64,000 nucleotides of DNA, taken from contig NC_079223.1 in NCBI RefSeq assembly GCF_029633865.1, positions 37,879,706-37,943,705 on the forward strand, in the 5' to 3' direction. This stretch comes from Lampris incognitus (lineage: Eukaryota; Chordata; Actinopteri; Lampriformes; Lampridae). Below, piece by piece: positions 21,704 through 60,879 of this stretch. The notes beneath the pieces were generated by a model. The model saw only the letters and a program-made list of their open reading frames with translations, searched no databases and was not told where the DNA came from. How positions within the stretch are numbered: position 1 is the stretch's first letter; every line of letters starts with the position of its first letter. Position numbers and translations under genes: made by a program.

Positions 21704-22790
21704 TTCCCTACATCTTATGGTAATGTGTGAAGTTAATTACATCTACTTTCAGTATCTTCTTGTTATACCTGTTCTTCAATGTCATCTGACTGTCCACCCT
21801 GTTTATTAAAAAGCTGATTATCACTCCATTTACCTGCTGGATGCTGAGGCCCTGCCGGTCAGACAGAATATATGCTCCTGCAGTGGCGTCTAATGCACCT
21901 GTGTGAATGACACCATGTGATTTCCTTGGTATCTGCAGAAAGAGGGGGTCTCACTCAAGGTAAGTAGGGCAAGCAGAGACAGAGCAGGCACAGGGGTGTG
22001 ATCCGTTTAGAGCATTCTCTTTTTAGATGGCTCGTAACTTCGTGCACAAAATACTTGAATAATTGAAAAACATTGCATGAATGGCAGTCTTACAATAGTG
22101 AATGCCACCAGTGCCACTGCTGATATTGGATACCCCAGTGGGTGTCTTTGTGTTCCAGCTTTGTTACAGCGGACCAACGGCACGCAAGTATGACAGCATG
22201 CATGTCCTCTGTTGTCTGGTGAGCTGGACAGACAGTTATGGAAAGAACAAGTAAGGAGTGCACACACAGGTGGTTCACTTCAAAAATAAAGTCGCTGCTG
22301 AGCTGCTCAGCCCTGCTAGCCTGGCCTGCCAATGGAGTAAAAATACAGATGTGATCAAATTAAAGATGCACTACAGAAGATCTGATTAATTGTTTACTGC
22401 CTAGGAAATAAGTGTCGTCACACACTAGTAAAGGCTGGGTGCAAGGCCTCAGAGGAATTCACAGTAAATCTTTTAGATGCAGTCCAATACCACTGATCTT
22501 TATTTTATTTTATTTTTTTTAATTATCTCACAAAGAACCAACGATTTGACAGCAAGGCTATCGTCATCTGAATATATGAAAAATATATAGTATGAAATAC
22601 CCATGCAAGGGCTGGAGGGATTTCTTTATGCCACTTGCTTAGAATTGAGAAGAGTCTTTTTGCACACGTTAGAGGTGGGCTGGTGACAGGTGTAGGAACA
22701 GAAAATGGAGGATAGACTCATGCACAATGTCTGTTCCTGGCTTGTTTCACACACATACATGTATTTTATTCAATCTTTTTTTTGTTGCAT
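21704..22790. other. Intergenic stretch without recognisable gene
   Basis: Short open frames lack family resemblance and no splice-consistent exon was seen on either strand. One A/T-rich run lies at 22500-22520. Confidence 0.4.
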
Positions 22791-22794
22791 TTTC

Positions 22795-23222
22795 CCCCTT
22801 TTTTCTCCCCAATTGTACTTGGCCAATTACCCCACTCTTCCGAGCCGTCCCGGTCGCTGCTCCACCCCCTCTGCCGATCCGGGGAGGGCTGCAGACTACC
22901 ACATGTCTCCTCCGATAAATGTGCAGTCGCCAGCCGCTTCCTTGCACCTGACAGTCAGGAGTTTCACCAGTGGGGACAGAGCGCGTGGGAGGATCACGCC
23001 ATTCTCCCTACCCCTCCCTTGAACTGGCGCACGGACCGACCAGAGGAGGCGCTAGTGCAGCAACCAGGACACATACCCACAACCGGCTTCCCACCCGCAG
23101 ACACGGCCAATTGTGTCTGTAGCCAATTGTGTCCGACCAAGCCAGAGGCAACACGGGGATTCGAACCGACGATCCCCGTGTTGGTAGGCAACGGGATAGA
23201 CCGCCACGCCACCCGGACGCCC
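22795..23222 (-). repeat. tRNA-derived SINE family A, full length
   Basis: Reverse-strand copy. Head with GGGCGTCCGGGTGGCGTGG at 23222 and B box around 23160. A partial duplication of the CAATTGTGTC segment lies near 23106-23131. Confidence 0.85.
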
Positions 23223-23262
23223 TTTTATTCAATCGTACATCCCAAACATTGTAAGATTGTAT

Positions 23263-23634
23263 TGTAGCGAATTCGGGGGGCAGTCCGAGATACCGTCACC
23301 ACAGCCGGGACGCGAACCCGTATCTCCTGCACCGCAAGCGACAACGTTAACCAGTCGACTAAAGGGTCCGACCCGTTAGTCAAGGATCCCGCGATTAAGC
23401 ATATCAGCTCCTTCACGCCTCAGGGCGCCTACGCTTCCGATGGCTTTACGGTCGCCCCATCCCACTTCTGACACCAATGTAGCGAATTCGGGGGACAACG
23501 CAACCACAGGAACTGCCGCGGCCGGGAAGCGAACCTGTATCGCCCGCACCGGAGAAGACATCGCTAACCGCTAGACTAAAGTGTCAGACCCGCGAGCCAG
23601 CGGCCAGCGTGTCTTCTTATCCATGCACGTTACA
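23263..23634 (-). mobile_element. Miniature LTR-retroelement-like unit with tRNA-Leu-type primer site
   Basis: Fossil element of 372 bp read on the minus strand. It has an LTR-like unit 23478-23634 (TGTAACGTGC ... GAATTCGCTACA). One base later comes TGGTGTCAGAAGTGGGAT (23459-23476), which matches the complement of the 3' end of tRNA-Leu and so looks like a primer-binding site. About 60 bp of internal sequence follows, then a second, diverged LTR-like unit ending at 23263 with the same GAATTCGCTACA. Each unit has pol III-like boxes (TAGTCTAGCGG and GGTTCGCTTCC in the first). No coding capacity. A solo relative lies at 15148-15289. The divergence of the two units argues for an old or composite insertion. 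Alternative: two tRNA-derived SINEs side by side. Confidence 0.55.
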
Positions 23635-23639
23635 GTATA

Positions 23640-24059
23640 AAAGACACTGAGCAAGCCAGCAATTCGCAGTTTGTGGGAGACTTGCTGCTTGTAATTATAA
23701 AGCCCAATGCAAAAGACAAATCATTCTCTTCTCGCTCTCCTCAGCAATTATTGCCTTCTTGGGCACTTCCCTATGACGTACGTGCATGATGGGTTAGGAT
23801 CACAGCAAGATTTGGTTACATCAGTTGTCAAGGCGCCCCGGGGGACAGACAGTGAGTGAATCTTCACAACCTTTATGGGATTTTACGCATGTGCCTTTAC
23901 GTGAAGGGAAGAGGATCATGAAGTCCAGAGTCACAGTTTTAAGAGGAACTATAACCATCGGCTCAGTTGATTACAGCTGTGATCAATCCGCGTGCATAGG
24001 ATGACATGTTGCTATTGTATTCACGTGAAAAAGAAGCGTAATGGGTGTGCAGGTTCGGT
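23640..24059. other. Intergenic stretch downstream of the reverse-strand TRIM gene
   Basis: Probably contains the 3' UTR of the TRIM gene, which reads leftward from 24060. No clear poly(A) hexamer was identified. Nothing else is recognisable. Confidence 0.35.
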
Positions 24060-26780
24060 TCATTGTTTACCTTCCTCTGTGTTTACATGGCACTTATAGT
24101 TATCCCTAAGCCAAAACAAGGTGAGAGGTTGCCTGTTCAGGCCGTCCACGTCAATGCAAGGGTTAAGCATGGGGTAGAGAGGCTCTGTGCTCTGCAAGGA
24201 GAAACGGTGAAGCAGCGTCAGAGTGTCGGCATCATAGAAGGACAGCTCCCCCTTATGGAAATCCGCTAGGATCCCGAGCTTTCTGACTCTCTTTAGCCCA
24301 ACCGGAAGCTGTTTCTCCTGTTCGTCATTGCATGCCAGGTACTGTCCATCTCCATGGTAGATGCACCAGAAGGATTTGTTCACACCCAGGCTAGGGATGT
24401 TCTGGGCTGTACGATCTTCACTCGGGGCTGGCCCGGTGGTTACACCAATAAGCCAGTAAGGTTTTTCCTGCACAAGAACCTCCCAGTAATGCTGACCAGT
24501 ATTAATGCCCTCCTGAGCCAGGACACTGTACTGAGTGTCATAACGCCACGAGCCTGGAGCCTCATCATGAGGTTGCTTGCTCCAGCACACCTGTTTCCTG
24601 TCCTGGGAAACATCTATTTTCGGGTGGGCTGTCTTGGGGTCCAGTGTAGGAGTAGTTAGGTCTGCAAATAAAACGCCAACATTCATTGCACAAATAACAA
24701 ACTGTGACAGTCGACTTTAGACGGTTAAATATTTGATTCGGTACTGACATGACCACATCCTGGGAAGGTGCTGGGACAGAGCCACGGAGAGGTCATCCAC
24801 CAGCCTCTCCACCGTTCTCATCCTCTCAAGGTCACACAGGTCTCTGTCTACTTCACCGATCGGTGGCAAATCCAAAGGTTTGCTACGGTAACAAGTGAGA
24901 AACATTAGAACTTAAAAGCCCAGTCTTCCCCCTCCCCCGTTTTCTCCCCAATTGTACTTGGCCAATTACCCTATTCTCCGGGCTGTCCCGGTCGCTGCTC
25001 CACCCCCTCTTCCAATCCGGCGAGGGCTGCAGACTACCACATGCCTCCTCTGATACATGTGGAGTCGCCAGCCGCTTCTTTTCACCTGACAGTGAGGAGT
25101 TTCGCCAAGGGGACGTAGCGCGTGGGAGGATCACGCTATTCTCCCCCAGGTCTCCCTCCCCCCTGAACAGGCACCCCGACTGACCACAGGAGACGCTAGT
25201 GCAACGACCAGGACACATACCCACATCCGGCTTCCCACCCGCAGACATGGCCAATTGTGTCTGTAGGGACGCCCTACCAAGCCGGAGATAACACGGGGAT
25301 TCGAACCAGCGATCCCCATGTTGGTAGGCAATGGAGTAGACCGCTATGCTACCCGGACGCCCCCTAAAAGCCCTGTCTTTTAAGTAAACGCTTGGAACAG
25401 AAAAATATTGGACTAGTAAATACACTCACCCAAGACTCTGTGCTGTGATTTGCTGTACAAGATAAACATGTCATGTATTACTCATTGAACAAAAACAAAA
25501 AAAGCCCACTGTATTACCAACATCCATGTAGAACATTTTCTGAACAAATGAAATGAAATAACAGCTTATCAATATGACGTGCAATCAAAATGTTCAGAAT
25601 AGTGAACTTACCCATAGGAATCTCAAGTCATTTGTTTCTTTGAGGAGTGATTTGCTGGAGGCTCTCAGGTTATCTATCTCTTTGATATGGGCCTCCATGA
25701 TGCCCCTTTGGGCCTCCAGCCATTCTGTCATGTACGTCTCCTCCGTGTCTATTATCTGCATCATCAGACGTTCATCGCCATCAAGCACGACCCGAATTCG
25801 GCTGTATTTGTCTGAGATTCTCTCTCTGAAAACGGCAACAGACTTCTGGAAAAAGAAAATGTGTTTTTGATACGTGTATGTGAGAGATGGTGATGTGTAT
25901 GAATTTAATTGCCATTAAAATGATACATATGCATCATACCACTGTCTGTGTGTACAGCGACTCCAAGTCTTGGATGGCATGCTTTGCCTGACTCCTCCTC
26001 TTCAAGAGTTCACTCATAGTGGTTTCTAACATATTCTGAAGATAAAGATTAGATACAACAGATTTAGAGAGAAAAAATAGAGGATGTGCATCGTGACAAA
26101 GTCAAATCTACCGTCTGAGATGAAATAACAATCGAACCTAATCGATTCATGCTGTTCTTTCTGACAGTGAGTTTTGTAGTCACCTTGAAGTCTGAGCAGG
26201 CTTTGTGGAGTTGGGTTGCCTGATGGTCCTTGTGCAGCCCAACGAGGACACACAAGCAGCATACAGGGACCCTATCTTCCATACAGAAGAGCTTCAGCTC
26301 TTCCCGATGCTCCTTGCACTTTAGAGATAAAGGATCCCCAGTCACCTCCACCAGCGTGTGTTCCCTCAGAGCTTCTCTCTGCTGGTGTAGCAGAGCGTGG
26401 GCTTGGCACAGGGAGGCATCACAGGTAAGACATGTCTTTATGGCCACTGATGCTGTCTCTATGCAGTGGTCACAGTGGATAGTCGGAGACGGTGTTGTCG
26501 GCCTGCTCGGAGCCATTGTCGATAGCCCCATTGTCACCGGCCCGTTGATGGTGAAGTCCTTTACTTTTTCCTTCAAGCTGGTGTTCACCTTAAGGGTGAG
26601 GTTGGAGGGAAGGAAGATCTGACACTCTGGACAGAAGAAGGGAACGACCTCAGAGACATCTGCATTCCAGACAACACGGATGCAGCTGAGACAAAAATTG
26701 TGTCCGCATGGGAGTGCCACAGGATCTGTGAAGAGGTCTTGGCAGATGGGACATTTCAAGGTGTGCTCGACAGTCCCCAT
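24060..26780 (-). CDS. TRIM protein with RING, two B-boxes, coiled coil and B30.2, complete
   Basis: Likely RING-type E3 ubiquitin ligase of the fish TRIM expansion. Six exons on the minus strand join in phase to 561 aa: 26780-26184 (597 nt), 26035-25940 (96), 25845-25612 (234), 25452-25430 (23), 24882-24749 (134), 24661-24060 (602, with stop). The 96-234-23 pattern is canonical for TRIMs. Exon 1 has the RING (CPICQDLF, CGHNFCLSC, CPEC, residues about 10-52), B-box 1 (CDHCIETASVAIKTCLTC) and B-box 2 (CKEHREELKLFC). A coiled coil spans about 200-315. The last exon is PRY-SPRY (LDPKTAHPK, HYWEVLV, LGILADFHKGELSFY). No lesions are seen. B30.2 and exon structure resemble the TRIM-like gene at 5090-7215, suggesting a shared origin. 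I cannot assign a specific orthologue. Family A SINE 24925-25363 lies in an intron. Confidence 0.93.
24925..25363 (-). repeat. tRNA-derived SINE family A in TRIM intron
   Basis: Full-length copy in the intron between the 23-nt and 134-nt exons, same orientation as the gene. The tail starts about 40 bp upstream of the acceptor at 24883. Confidence 0.85.
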
Positions 26781-27779
26781 AGCTCTGCTTGTACTGTTAT
26801 GGCGCCTCAGTATGCAGTTTGCTTCAGACCTGCCCGCTCATAAATGTTTCATAGCCCTCTTTTGGCATGCAAACACTGCTCATGTGCCTGAGTGTCACAT
26901 TACTAAAGATGATATGATGTGTTCCTTTCAACTTTTACACGCCATTGATCCTCATGCAGTTAGTTATGGTTGGGTAAAGGATTTAATTTCCACCAGTTAT
27001 TACAATCTCACAATTTTAAGAAGTAGCCCACTTTATTATTGTTGCATATCTTTTTGGAACAGGAATTATAAACAATACAACCATGTGATGTAATTTCTCT
27101 GTATTTCTCTTGGATACAACATTTTTCACTCAAAATTAGATTTAGAATGAAATGTGAGTACAACTATGAGTGTTTGTCAGTGATCACAGTTATGTGTGGC
27201 AAGCAGGAGTCGAGTTGATGGGGCAACGCATGGGAATGCCTTCCATCCCCACTTCTGTCCCCTTTGGGTCAATGGCACTATGTGATATCTTAATCTGGGA
27301 ACTAGTAAAGAAAACAATTACCAGCATTTAAATTCTATCCATATTAGAGATTTGCACATCAGCTCTCAAATAGCTGTTAAATGCACTTGGTGTGAGACAA
27401 TCTTTCATAGCTGAGAATATGTAGGCATTTGGCTACAGTTTAAAAGGTGATTGTAGGTTTTTTTCCCCCTCTATATTTATGCCACCCCCGCCTCCGTCCA
27501 CCACCTACCTACCAGACCCCGCTGGTACCAACTCTACTGTGAGCCAATAAACAAAAACCAAACGCTAAAACAAAACAAACAAGCAACTGCATAAATAGAT
27601 TAAAAAAACAACTGTTGCATTTCCATTTAATTTTATGGATAACACTATATTTTATGTACACTTCTGTAGAATGATACCGCTAATTGTAATCAATGAATCT
27701 GTATAAGATAAGAATAAAACGATATTTTCTGAAAGCATTCACATGTCCCGTCATATGTTTTGCTCTGTATCAATGGTGT
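26781..27779. other. Intergenic region between divergent TRIM and aldh18a1 genes
   Basis: The genes are transcribed away from each other, so both promoters should lie between about 26780 and 28540. The sequence is A/T-rich with no open frame or repeat that I can name. Confidence 0.4.
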
Positions 27780-28030
27780 GGCTTTGAGTTCACGCGTGGA
27801 AGTTCGGCGTACGTAAATGGCGTAAGAGCAGGACTCCCTCTGCGTCCGCTTAGCGTAAACAGTGTTGGTGAATAGCGAACCTCATTGGGACGTGGCTATC
27901 CGTCTGACGACGTGTCTCGTTTGTTGTGCAGCCTGACGCTCTGCTGGTACTGGGAAGTTTTGATTTCTATCTTTTTTTCTCTTTTTTTTGGTAAGAGCTA
28001 GTTCTGCAATAAGTCTCTGCCTTTGTCGAT
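27780..28030 (+). promoter_or_regulatory. aldh18a1: Probable aldh18a1 promoter and first non-coding exon region
   Basis: This stretch is richer in CpG than its surroundings (around 27790-27930). It has an inverted CCAAT motif (ATTGG near 27885) and TGACGACG near 27906. No TATA box is obvious. The first coding exon has a clear acceptor at 28539-28540, so a non-coding exon is expected upstream, most likely here. Confidence 0.4.
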
Positions 28031-28561
28031 TCAGTGAAATACAATCTGAAACCAACTAGGCACGTTATTAAAGCTGGCGTTAGTTTACTCAAGCTAAGAA
28101 GGTTAGCTGGTTGTAGCTACCGGCTAAGGCGACAGTAAAACACTGGCAAGTCGCATGTGTTGCTTTTCTTTTTGCTTGCTAGCCGGTTTGGCAAAAGGAT
28201 GCGTTAACACGAACAGCCTGTTTTACTTTAGCTGGAAAACAGTAGTTGAAGCCAGCAAAGCATTACTTTCACGGACTGTGTCGAGTTCAAGACAGTGAAC
28301 ATATCCAAACATTGGATTCGAAACAGCGTTGGTGTGGTGTGGTGTGGTGTATGAATGACCCTGTCATGGGGGTTTCAGTCATCTCTGAAGTCTTCTCGAG
28401 TATCGCAATAATTAGCCATTAATGCAGATATCAAGAAACAATGTAATCCAGCTACCTATATTAACATACTGCTCGGGTCAAGTAAGGCAGGAAGTTATCG
28501 AGTTTAAGTAACCCGGACTGCTTTGCTGTGTTTCATTTAGCAATCTTGACGTCCCAGTGCC

Positions 28562-41119
<12,558 letters not shown>

Positions 41120-42679
41120 GTCCCCTAGGAAAGAGCACTCACGAGAGGGCTTGGCAAGAGTTTTATGTGAGGACTCTGTTAACCCAGAAATCATCCAAAG
41201 GTTTGTTTCTGTCTGTCCGTAGAGTTTTGACCTTTGGACTGATACTACTTCAACCATAAAAATCTATATGATGCCGTTGGAACAGACTTGCATTCAGAAC
41301 AGTTGCTCCCTTGCTGCTTTCATGAACCTGCACACTTACGTATCTGTGAAACTGAATCTGTCTGACGTTTCAGGTCCCCCTGGGAATTTTATATGGTATT
41401 CACCTATCTCTTGGACAGTAATGATCAAGTGCTTTATGCATGGGGAGAATAGAACATATATATATTGGGAAAGAATGGAAAGAATTTATTGTGTTATTAT
41501 TCTGATGTGATAACTACCTTATGTACGGGTGACATTACCTGTGTTTATGTGAGTGGTTACAACAGGAACTTCCCCCAGACACAAAGGTTGTTTGACATCC
41601 CAACGGTTGGTTAGAGCTTGTTTATCATGTTGGTTGGATATTAACAGAGAAAAGAGACATTGGCTTGGTTATAATTTTGTAACTTATTATTTTTCTACTT
41701 TATAAAGTTCCCCTTGTTTTTTTTATGCTTTAAGTATCATGTCTGCTTACTTCAGGTATGTGTTTCTATCCTCTCCTTTTACATGTGATTTAATTAAAAA
41801 CACTGTACAGTTCTTTACTCATGGTACTGTGTAACATTTGTCACGTAGTTACAACAGGAAGCTGTTCTCAATGGTCTGTTTACAAATGTGTTTAATGCAT
41901 AATTTAATCTTGACTGATCTGGCATTTTATTAATCCAACAGAAGCCATACCCAATTTTTCAATATTTTGAACTCAAACCCTGGATACTTTGTTTTATTCT
42001 TAACTGTCCCAAATTTACATTACAGACATCTAGTAATGTCACACATTTACATAATATTTAAACTAGCTCCTCATTTATTTGTCCCTGGTTCATGTAAGTA
42101 GTATGCTATTAGTATTACATCTCAAAATAGTTTCTCCTTCTAAAATGGTCATCTTCTCTAAAATGTTCATTTTGTCCAATATTGTGAACCAGTTTACTAT
42201 ACTCACAGCAGTCAAGCTCCTGCTGCCCCAGTCATTTTGTTTGGTACAATATGCTGCTTTAGGCCCAGGACAGACTTATTCTTAAAGTGGAAATGGTGCT
42301 TGTTAGGTCGATTACAGCACTGCAGAAGGGGATGGTCATATAGACTGGAGCAATCCTCACTTAGATAATGTTATATTGTGGAAGATATACTAAGCTGTGT
42401 TTTCTGTTTGTAAAAGCAACAAATGGCCAGCAAATCCTGGTAGCTGAAATAGTAGGGTTTTTCAAAGGCCATCTAACACCCACTATCCACATCGATAGTG
42501 TAGCAGCAACAGAGGTGGAAGTGCATGTAAGGACATTTGGCACTGTTAGTAACCTCTCAAAATCCCTGCATTCAAAGAAGATGACTTATTGGTGATTAGA
42601 ACAGCAGTCTAAATCACAGCCATTAACCCCTTTGACTATTTTTATGCAATGCCTTAATGAAACGGATCATGCAGCAGAA
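41120..42679 (+). other. aldh18a1 3' UTR and downstream intergenic DNA
   Basis: A/T-rich sequence. A candidate ATTAAA signal lies at 41793-41798. I see no open frame with family resemblance. Confidence 0.4.
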
Positions 42680-42995
42680 GGCGGCACGGTGGCCCAGTGG
42701 ATAGCACTGTTGCCTCACAGCAAGGAGGTCCTGGGTTTGAACCCCAGGCCATCCAAGGTCCTTTCTGTGTGGAGTTTGTACGTTCTCCCCGTGTCTGCGT
42801 GAGTTTCCTGACTTTCCTCCCGATGCTCCGGTTTCCTCCCACCATCAAAAAGACATGCATGTTAGGATTGATATTCCTGTCTGTGTCCCTGACCAAGGCA
42901 ATGGAAAGAAGAACTGGAGTTGGTCCCCGGACGCTGCAGCTACCCACTGCTCTTATGCAACAGGATGGGTTAAATAAATGCGGAGAACAAATTCA
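42680..42995 (+). repeat. tRNA-derived SINE family B, with complete head
   Basis: The head reads GGCACGGTGGCCCAGTGG, containing a consensus A box (TGGCCCAGTGG). GGGTTTGAACCCC (B box) follows about 35 bp later. The standard family body follows, with AAAGACATGCATGTTAGG. Confidence 0.88.
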
Positions 42996-43369
42996 TTGTA
43001 AGAATACAATGACAAAAAAGTGATTTTCATAATGGACATGTATTTTGGATGATATGTTGCCAATAAAGGCTTACTGGTTAATCTGTCAGTAAAATAATGA
43101 GGGAGTTTTCTCTTTGTCATGAATACTCAGCATCTTCATTGAAATAAGTTATTTACTGTCTGCTGCCCCATCACTCAAAGCAGATGACAACCTCATGTTC
43201 TATTCACAGTTTATTGTGTTATGTACATTTAGATTGGCCCTGGTCTATTAAACCGGATTGTCAAAATTGTGTTCATAAACCAACTACAACAGTACTCGGT
43301 CTTCCTTTCTTGTCAGGCATTTATTTTGAAGTGTAGGAGCTTCATTTTAACCGGAAGTTGTTTTCTACA

Positions 43370-43433
43370 GGTTCGCCCGACGCAGTCCGCCCCCTCCCGC
43401 CGCCGGCTAGCTCAGCTGTGATCGACGCAGAAT
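43370..43433 (+). promoter_or_regulatory. ate1: Probable ate1 promoter / 5' UTR, GC-rich
   Basis: A local GC-rich segment with CCGCCCCCTCCCGCCGCCGG, which contains Sp1-type GC boxes, lies directly upstream of the start codon. No TATA box. It suits a housekeeping gene. Confidence 0.45.
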
Positions 43434-58498
<15,065 letters not shown>

Positions 58499-58599
58499 TA
58501 GTAAACAGTAAAACTGTCTGCTGTCGTATTGCTTGTCTGTAATTGCCATTCTATAATGTATAGATAGCTAACTAAGCAGTGTACCTAATTCACCCGTGT

Positions 58600-58677
58600 T
58601 TTTCTATCTATATATCTATATATCTATATATATATATCTATATATATATATATATATATATCTATATATATATAGTA
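58600..58677. repeat. AT/ATCT microsatellite
   Basis: Interrupted (AT)n with ATCT units in ate1 intron 4, left neighbour of the hairpin-family copy at 58690. Confidence 0.9.
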
Positions 58678-58689
58678 TATACTATAATG

Positions 58690-59200
58690 CATTTTTTTTC
58701 AGAAACAGTCAATACGGTTGATAAAAGTGCTCAACAAATGAGAAGCGGAATATTAAGATAACAGCTAAGATAACAGCCGCTATATTTGATCATTGGCGGA
58801 CAGAAACATTAATTATTCAACCACCTGGAAAATCCTGTCAAAGAACAAAGCATATTCAACCAGTAGTAAAATGTGCAATCTATATCTAACTGAAAAATAT
58901 TTTATCATTTGCAAACCAGAAATGTCCACATTGAATAACAGGAATGAATTGGCCAGCAATTGCAGTAAGCACCTATTTTGTAATTATAAATAAATCATGC
59001 CAATAGACAAATACTAACCCTCCCCCATTGGACCGTTAGCGATCACGTGTTTTTGAATTTTTGAATGTCACACCTCTCCCTTCCCCATTGGACGTTGTGC
59101 ACATGATGTGCATGATGAGGCAGTAAATGGTATGTTCTTTCCCAAGTAGCTTTATTGACAGCTGATGATTGCTTATGGCATGAAACAGCCTTGTACTGTC
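58690..59200. repeat. Microsatellite-associated hairpin repeat, left part of an interrupted copy
   Basis: It starts after an AT array, has GTGCTCAACAAATGAG, a diverged middle, then the region with TTATTGACAGCTGATGATTG and GGCATGAAACAGCCTTGTAC. It breaks at TACTGTC and resumes after the insertion at 60691. Confidence 0.65.
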
Positions 59201-60690
59201 AATCAATCAATCAATCAAGTTGCATTTTATATAGCACCTTTCTAGCTGCAACAGCCACTCAAAGCACGTTACAATTAAATAATTCACACACACACACCCA
59301 CACACACACACACACACACACCGATGACACATCAACTATGCAAGATAACAACTGCTCATTGGGAGCATTGGGGAGTTCAGGGTCTTGCTCAGGGACACTG
59401 TCATTGTTTGCCAGGAGGAGCCAAGAATTAAACTAATCCTGTTTGTGACGCCAAGTTAGTAAGGATTGAAAAAATCAAGCTGCATTGATGCTGGGTGGGC
59501 CCAGATCTGGATTCCCAACAGAAAAGAGGCCACTAAGAGGTCAGCAATATTTTGCTTTAGTATAAATATTTCTGTGAGGAGATTGGTGCTGAGACACCCA
59601 TTATCTGCGCCGGTAAGAGCTGCTTCTAAAAGCTTACCAAATTTAACGACCAGATTAAGGAGACAAGGGTCCTTCTGCATGGGGGGGGGGGGTTAACACG
59701 TGTAAAGAGTGACGCGTCTATCTTAGAAAAGATAGGAACGAGGTACGGTACAGTATTTTGTTTAACAGTATATAGGGATATACAGTATCGTTTGTAAAAT
59801 GCAGAGTCTCAGGGAACGGTACAGTATCAAGAAACAGTAAGAAACATTTGATACCGTGTCCACCAAGACCTAGCTCAGGTGAGATAGGCGCCTGTTTAGG
59901 TAAACAGGGACAGGTACGATATAGTATCAGGGGGTAATAGTACATCTGGATACAGTATCTAAATCCTCCAGCCTGAAGGATAATAAACTTGTAGATAAAA
60001 GCCTGAGCCTGGTTGAGCCCTAAACCGGTCCGCAGTCTTGTAAAACCAACGGAGGGGCTGAGCCACACTCCAGGTTGACTCTCGCTGAGGGACGTGTGAC
60101 CCCGACACCCAATAGGGGAGTGCGCCTGTGGACGCCCCTTCTGAAAGCTGGAGAGAAACAGAGGAAAGGCGACAAGGTTATCCGAGCCAGCCTGATAAGC
60201 CTGTGTGACCCACAGAAACTCCGGGATGGAGCCGGTGCCTGACCTCGAAAAAATAAAAAGTAAATCTCTCCGCAAGACTGTAGGACCAATGAGTCAGGCC
60301 CCTTATAGATAACACAATAGTATACATGATTACACATTAGTATCTAGTATACATGATAAAAGGAGAGAAGGAAATAAAAATAAACGAACAGAGAAGATTA
60401 GGGGAAGAAAAAAAACCCTCTTTGGAGTCTTTGTAATTTTGTTCTGTGTAATAATATGAAGATGAGTGCAAGTTAAGATGGAAGAGTAAAACAGACAAAA
60501 GGAGATATAGGAGAATAGATAGCTGAGGGATTAATTGAAGGAAATAAGAGAAAAAGAAAAAAAATATTGTTGATAAAAACAAGGATTTAGAGACCATTTC
60601 TGGAAAGAGCAGTTTTATTTTGACATGGGATCCTAAGTGATGAAAACAAGAGATCACTGCCACAGAACCCCACTACATCAAGTCTCATAA
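59201..60690 (-). mobile_element. Unclassified 1.5-kb insertion with retroposon-type tail
   Basis: Inserted into the hairpin repeat: TACTGTC occurs on both sides (59194-59200 and 60692-60698), as a target duplication. The left edge is an (AATC)n run and GCATTTTATATAGCACC, i.e. the 3' tail of a retroposon read on the minus strand (same tail as 52616-52692). Inside are AC repeats (59285-59320), a poly-G run (59681-59692) and minus-strand open frames at 60275-59718 (185 codons) and 59680-59456 (74 codons). None resembles a protein I know. The nature of the body is open. Confidence 0.5.
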
Positions 60691-60804
60691 AATCATTTAC
60701 TGTCTCAGAAAGAATTTACTTGACTCACTGGATTATTTTGCTCCTTATTTGTTGAGCACTTTCCCTACCGTTGAGTGTTTCTTTTAACAAAGTTATTATA
60801 TATA

Positions 60805-60873
<69 letters not shown>
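60691..60873. repeat. Right part of the interrupted hairpin repeat, then GT array
   Basis: ACTGTCTCAGAAAGAATTTA through TTGTTGAGCACTTTCCCTAC matches 20385-20460. It ends in TATATAT and about 33 GT units (60807-60873). Confidence 0.75.
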
Positions 60874-60875
<2 letters not shown>

Positions 60876-60879
60876 TGCA

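Noticed and set aside
22150-22265. Short LVSWTDSYGK-like frame resembling a protease end
   Set aside because: Too short, no neighbouring protease exon and no GDSGGP motif; chance match.
24060-24269. Plus-strand open frames over the B30.2 exon and RING exon (24045-24659, 26216-26622)
   Set aside because: Shadows of the minus-strand TRIM exons, which carry the domain motifs and splice sites.
59692-60300. Second retroviral LTR following a poly-G run
   Set aside because: Considered because of the poly-G tract and AATAAA, but ends, primer site and any coding neighbour are lacking; kept only as part of the unclassified insertion.
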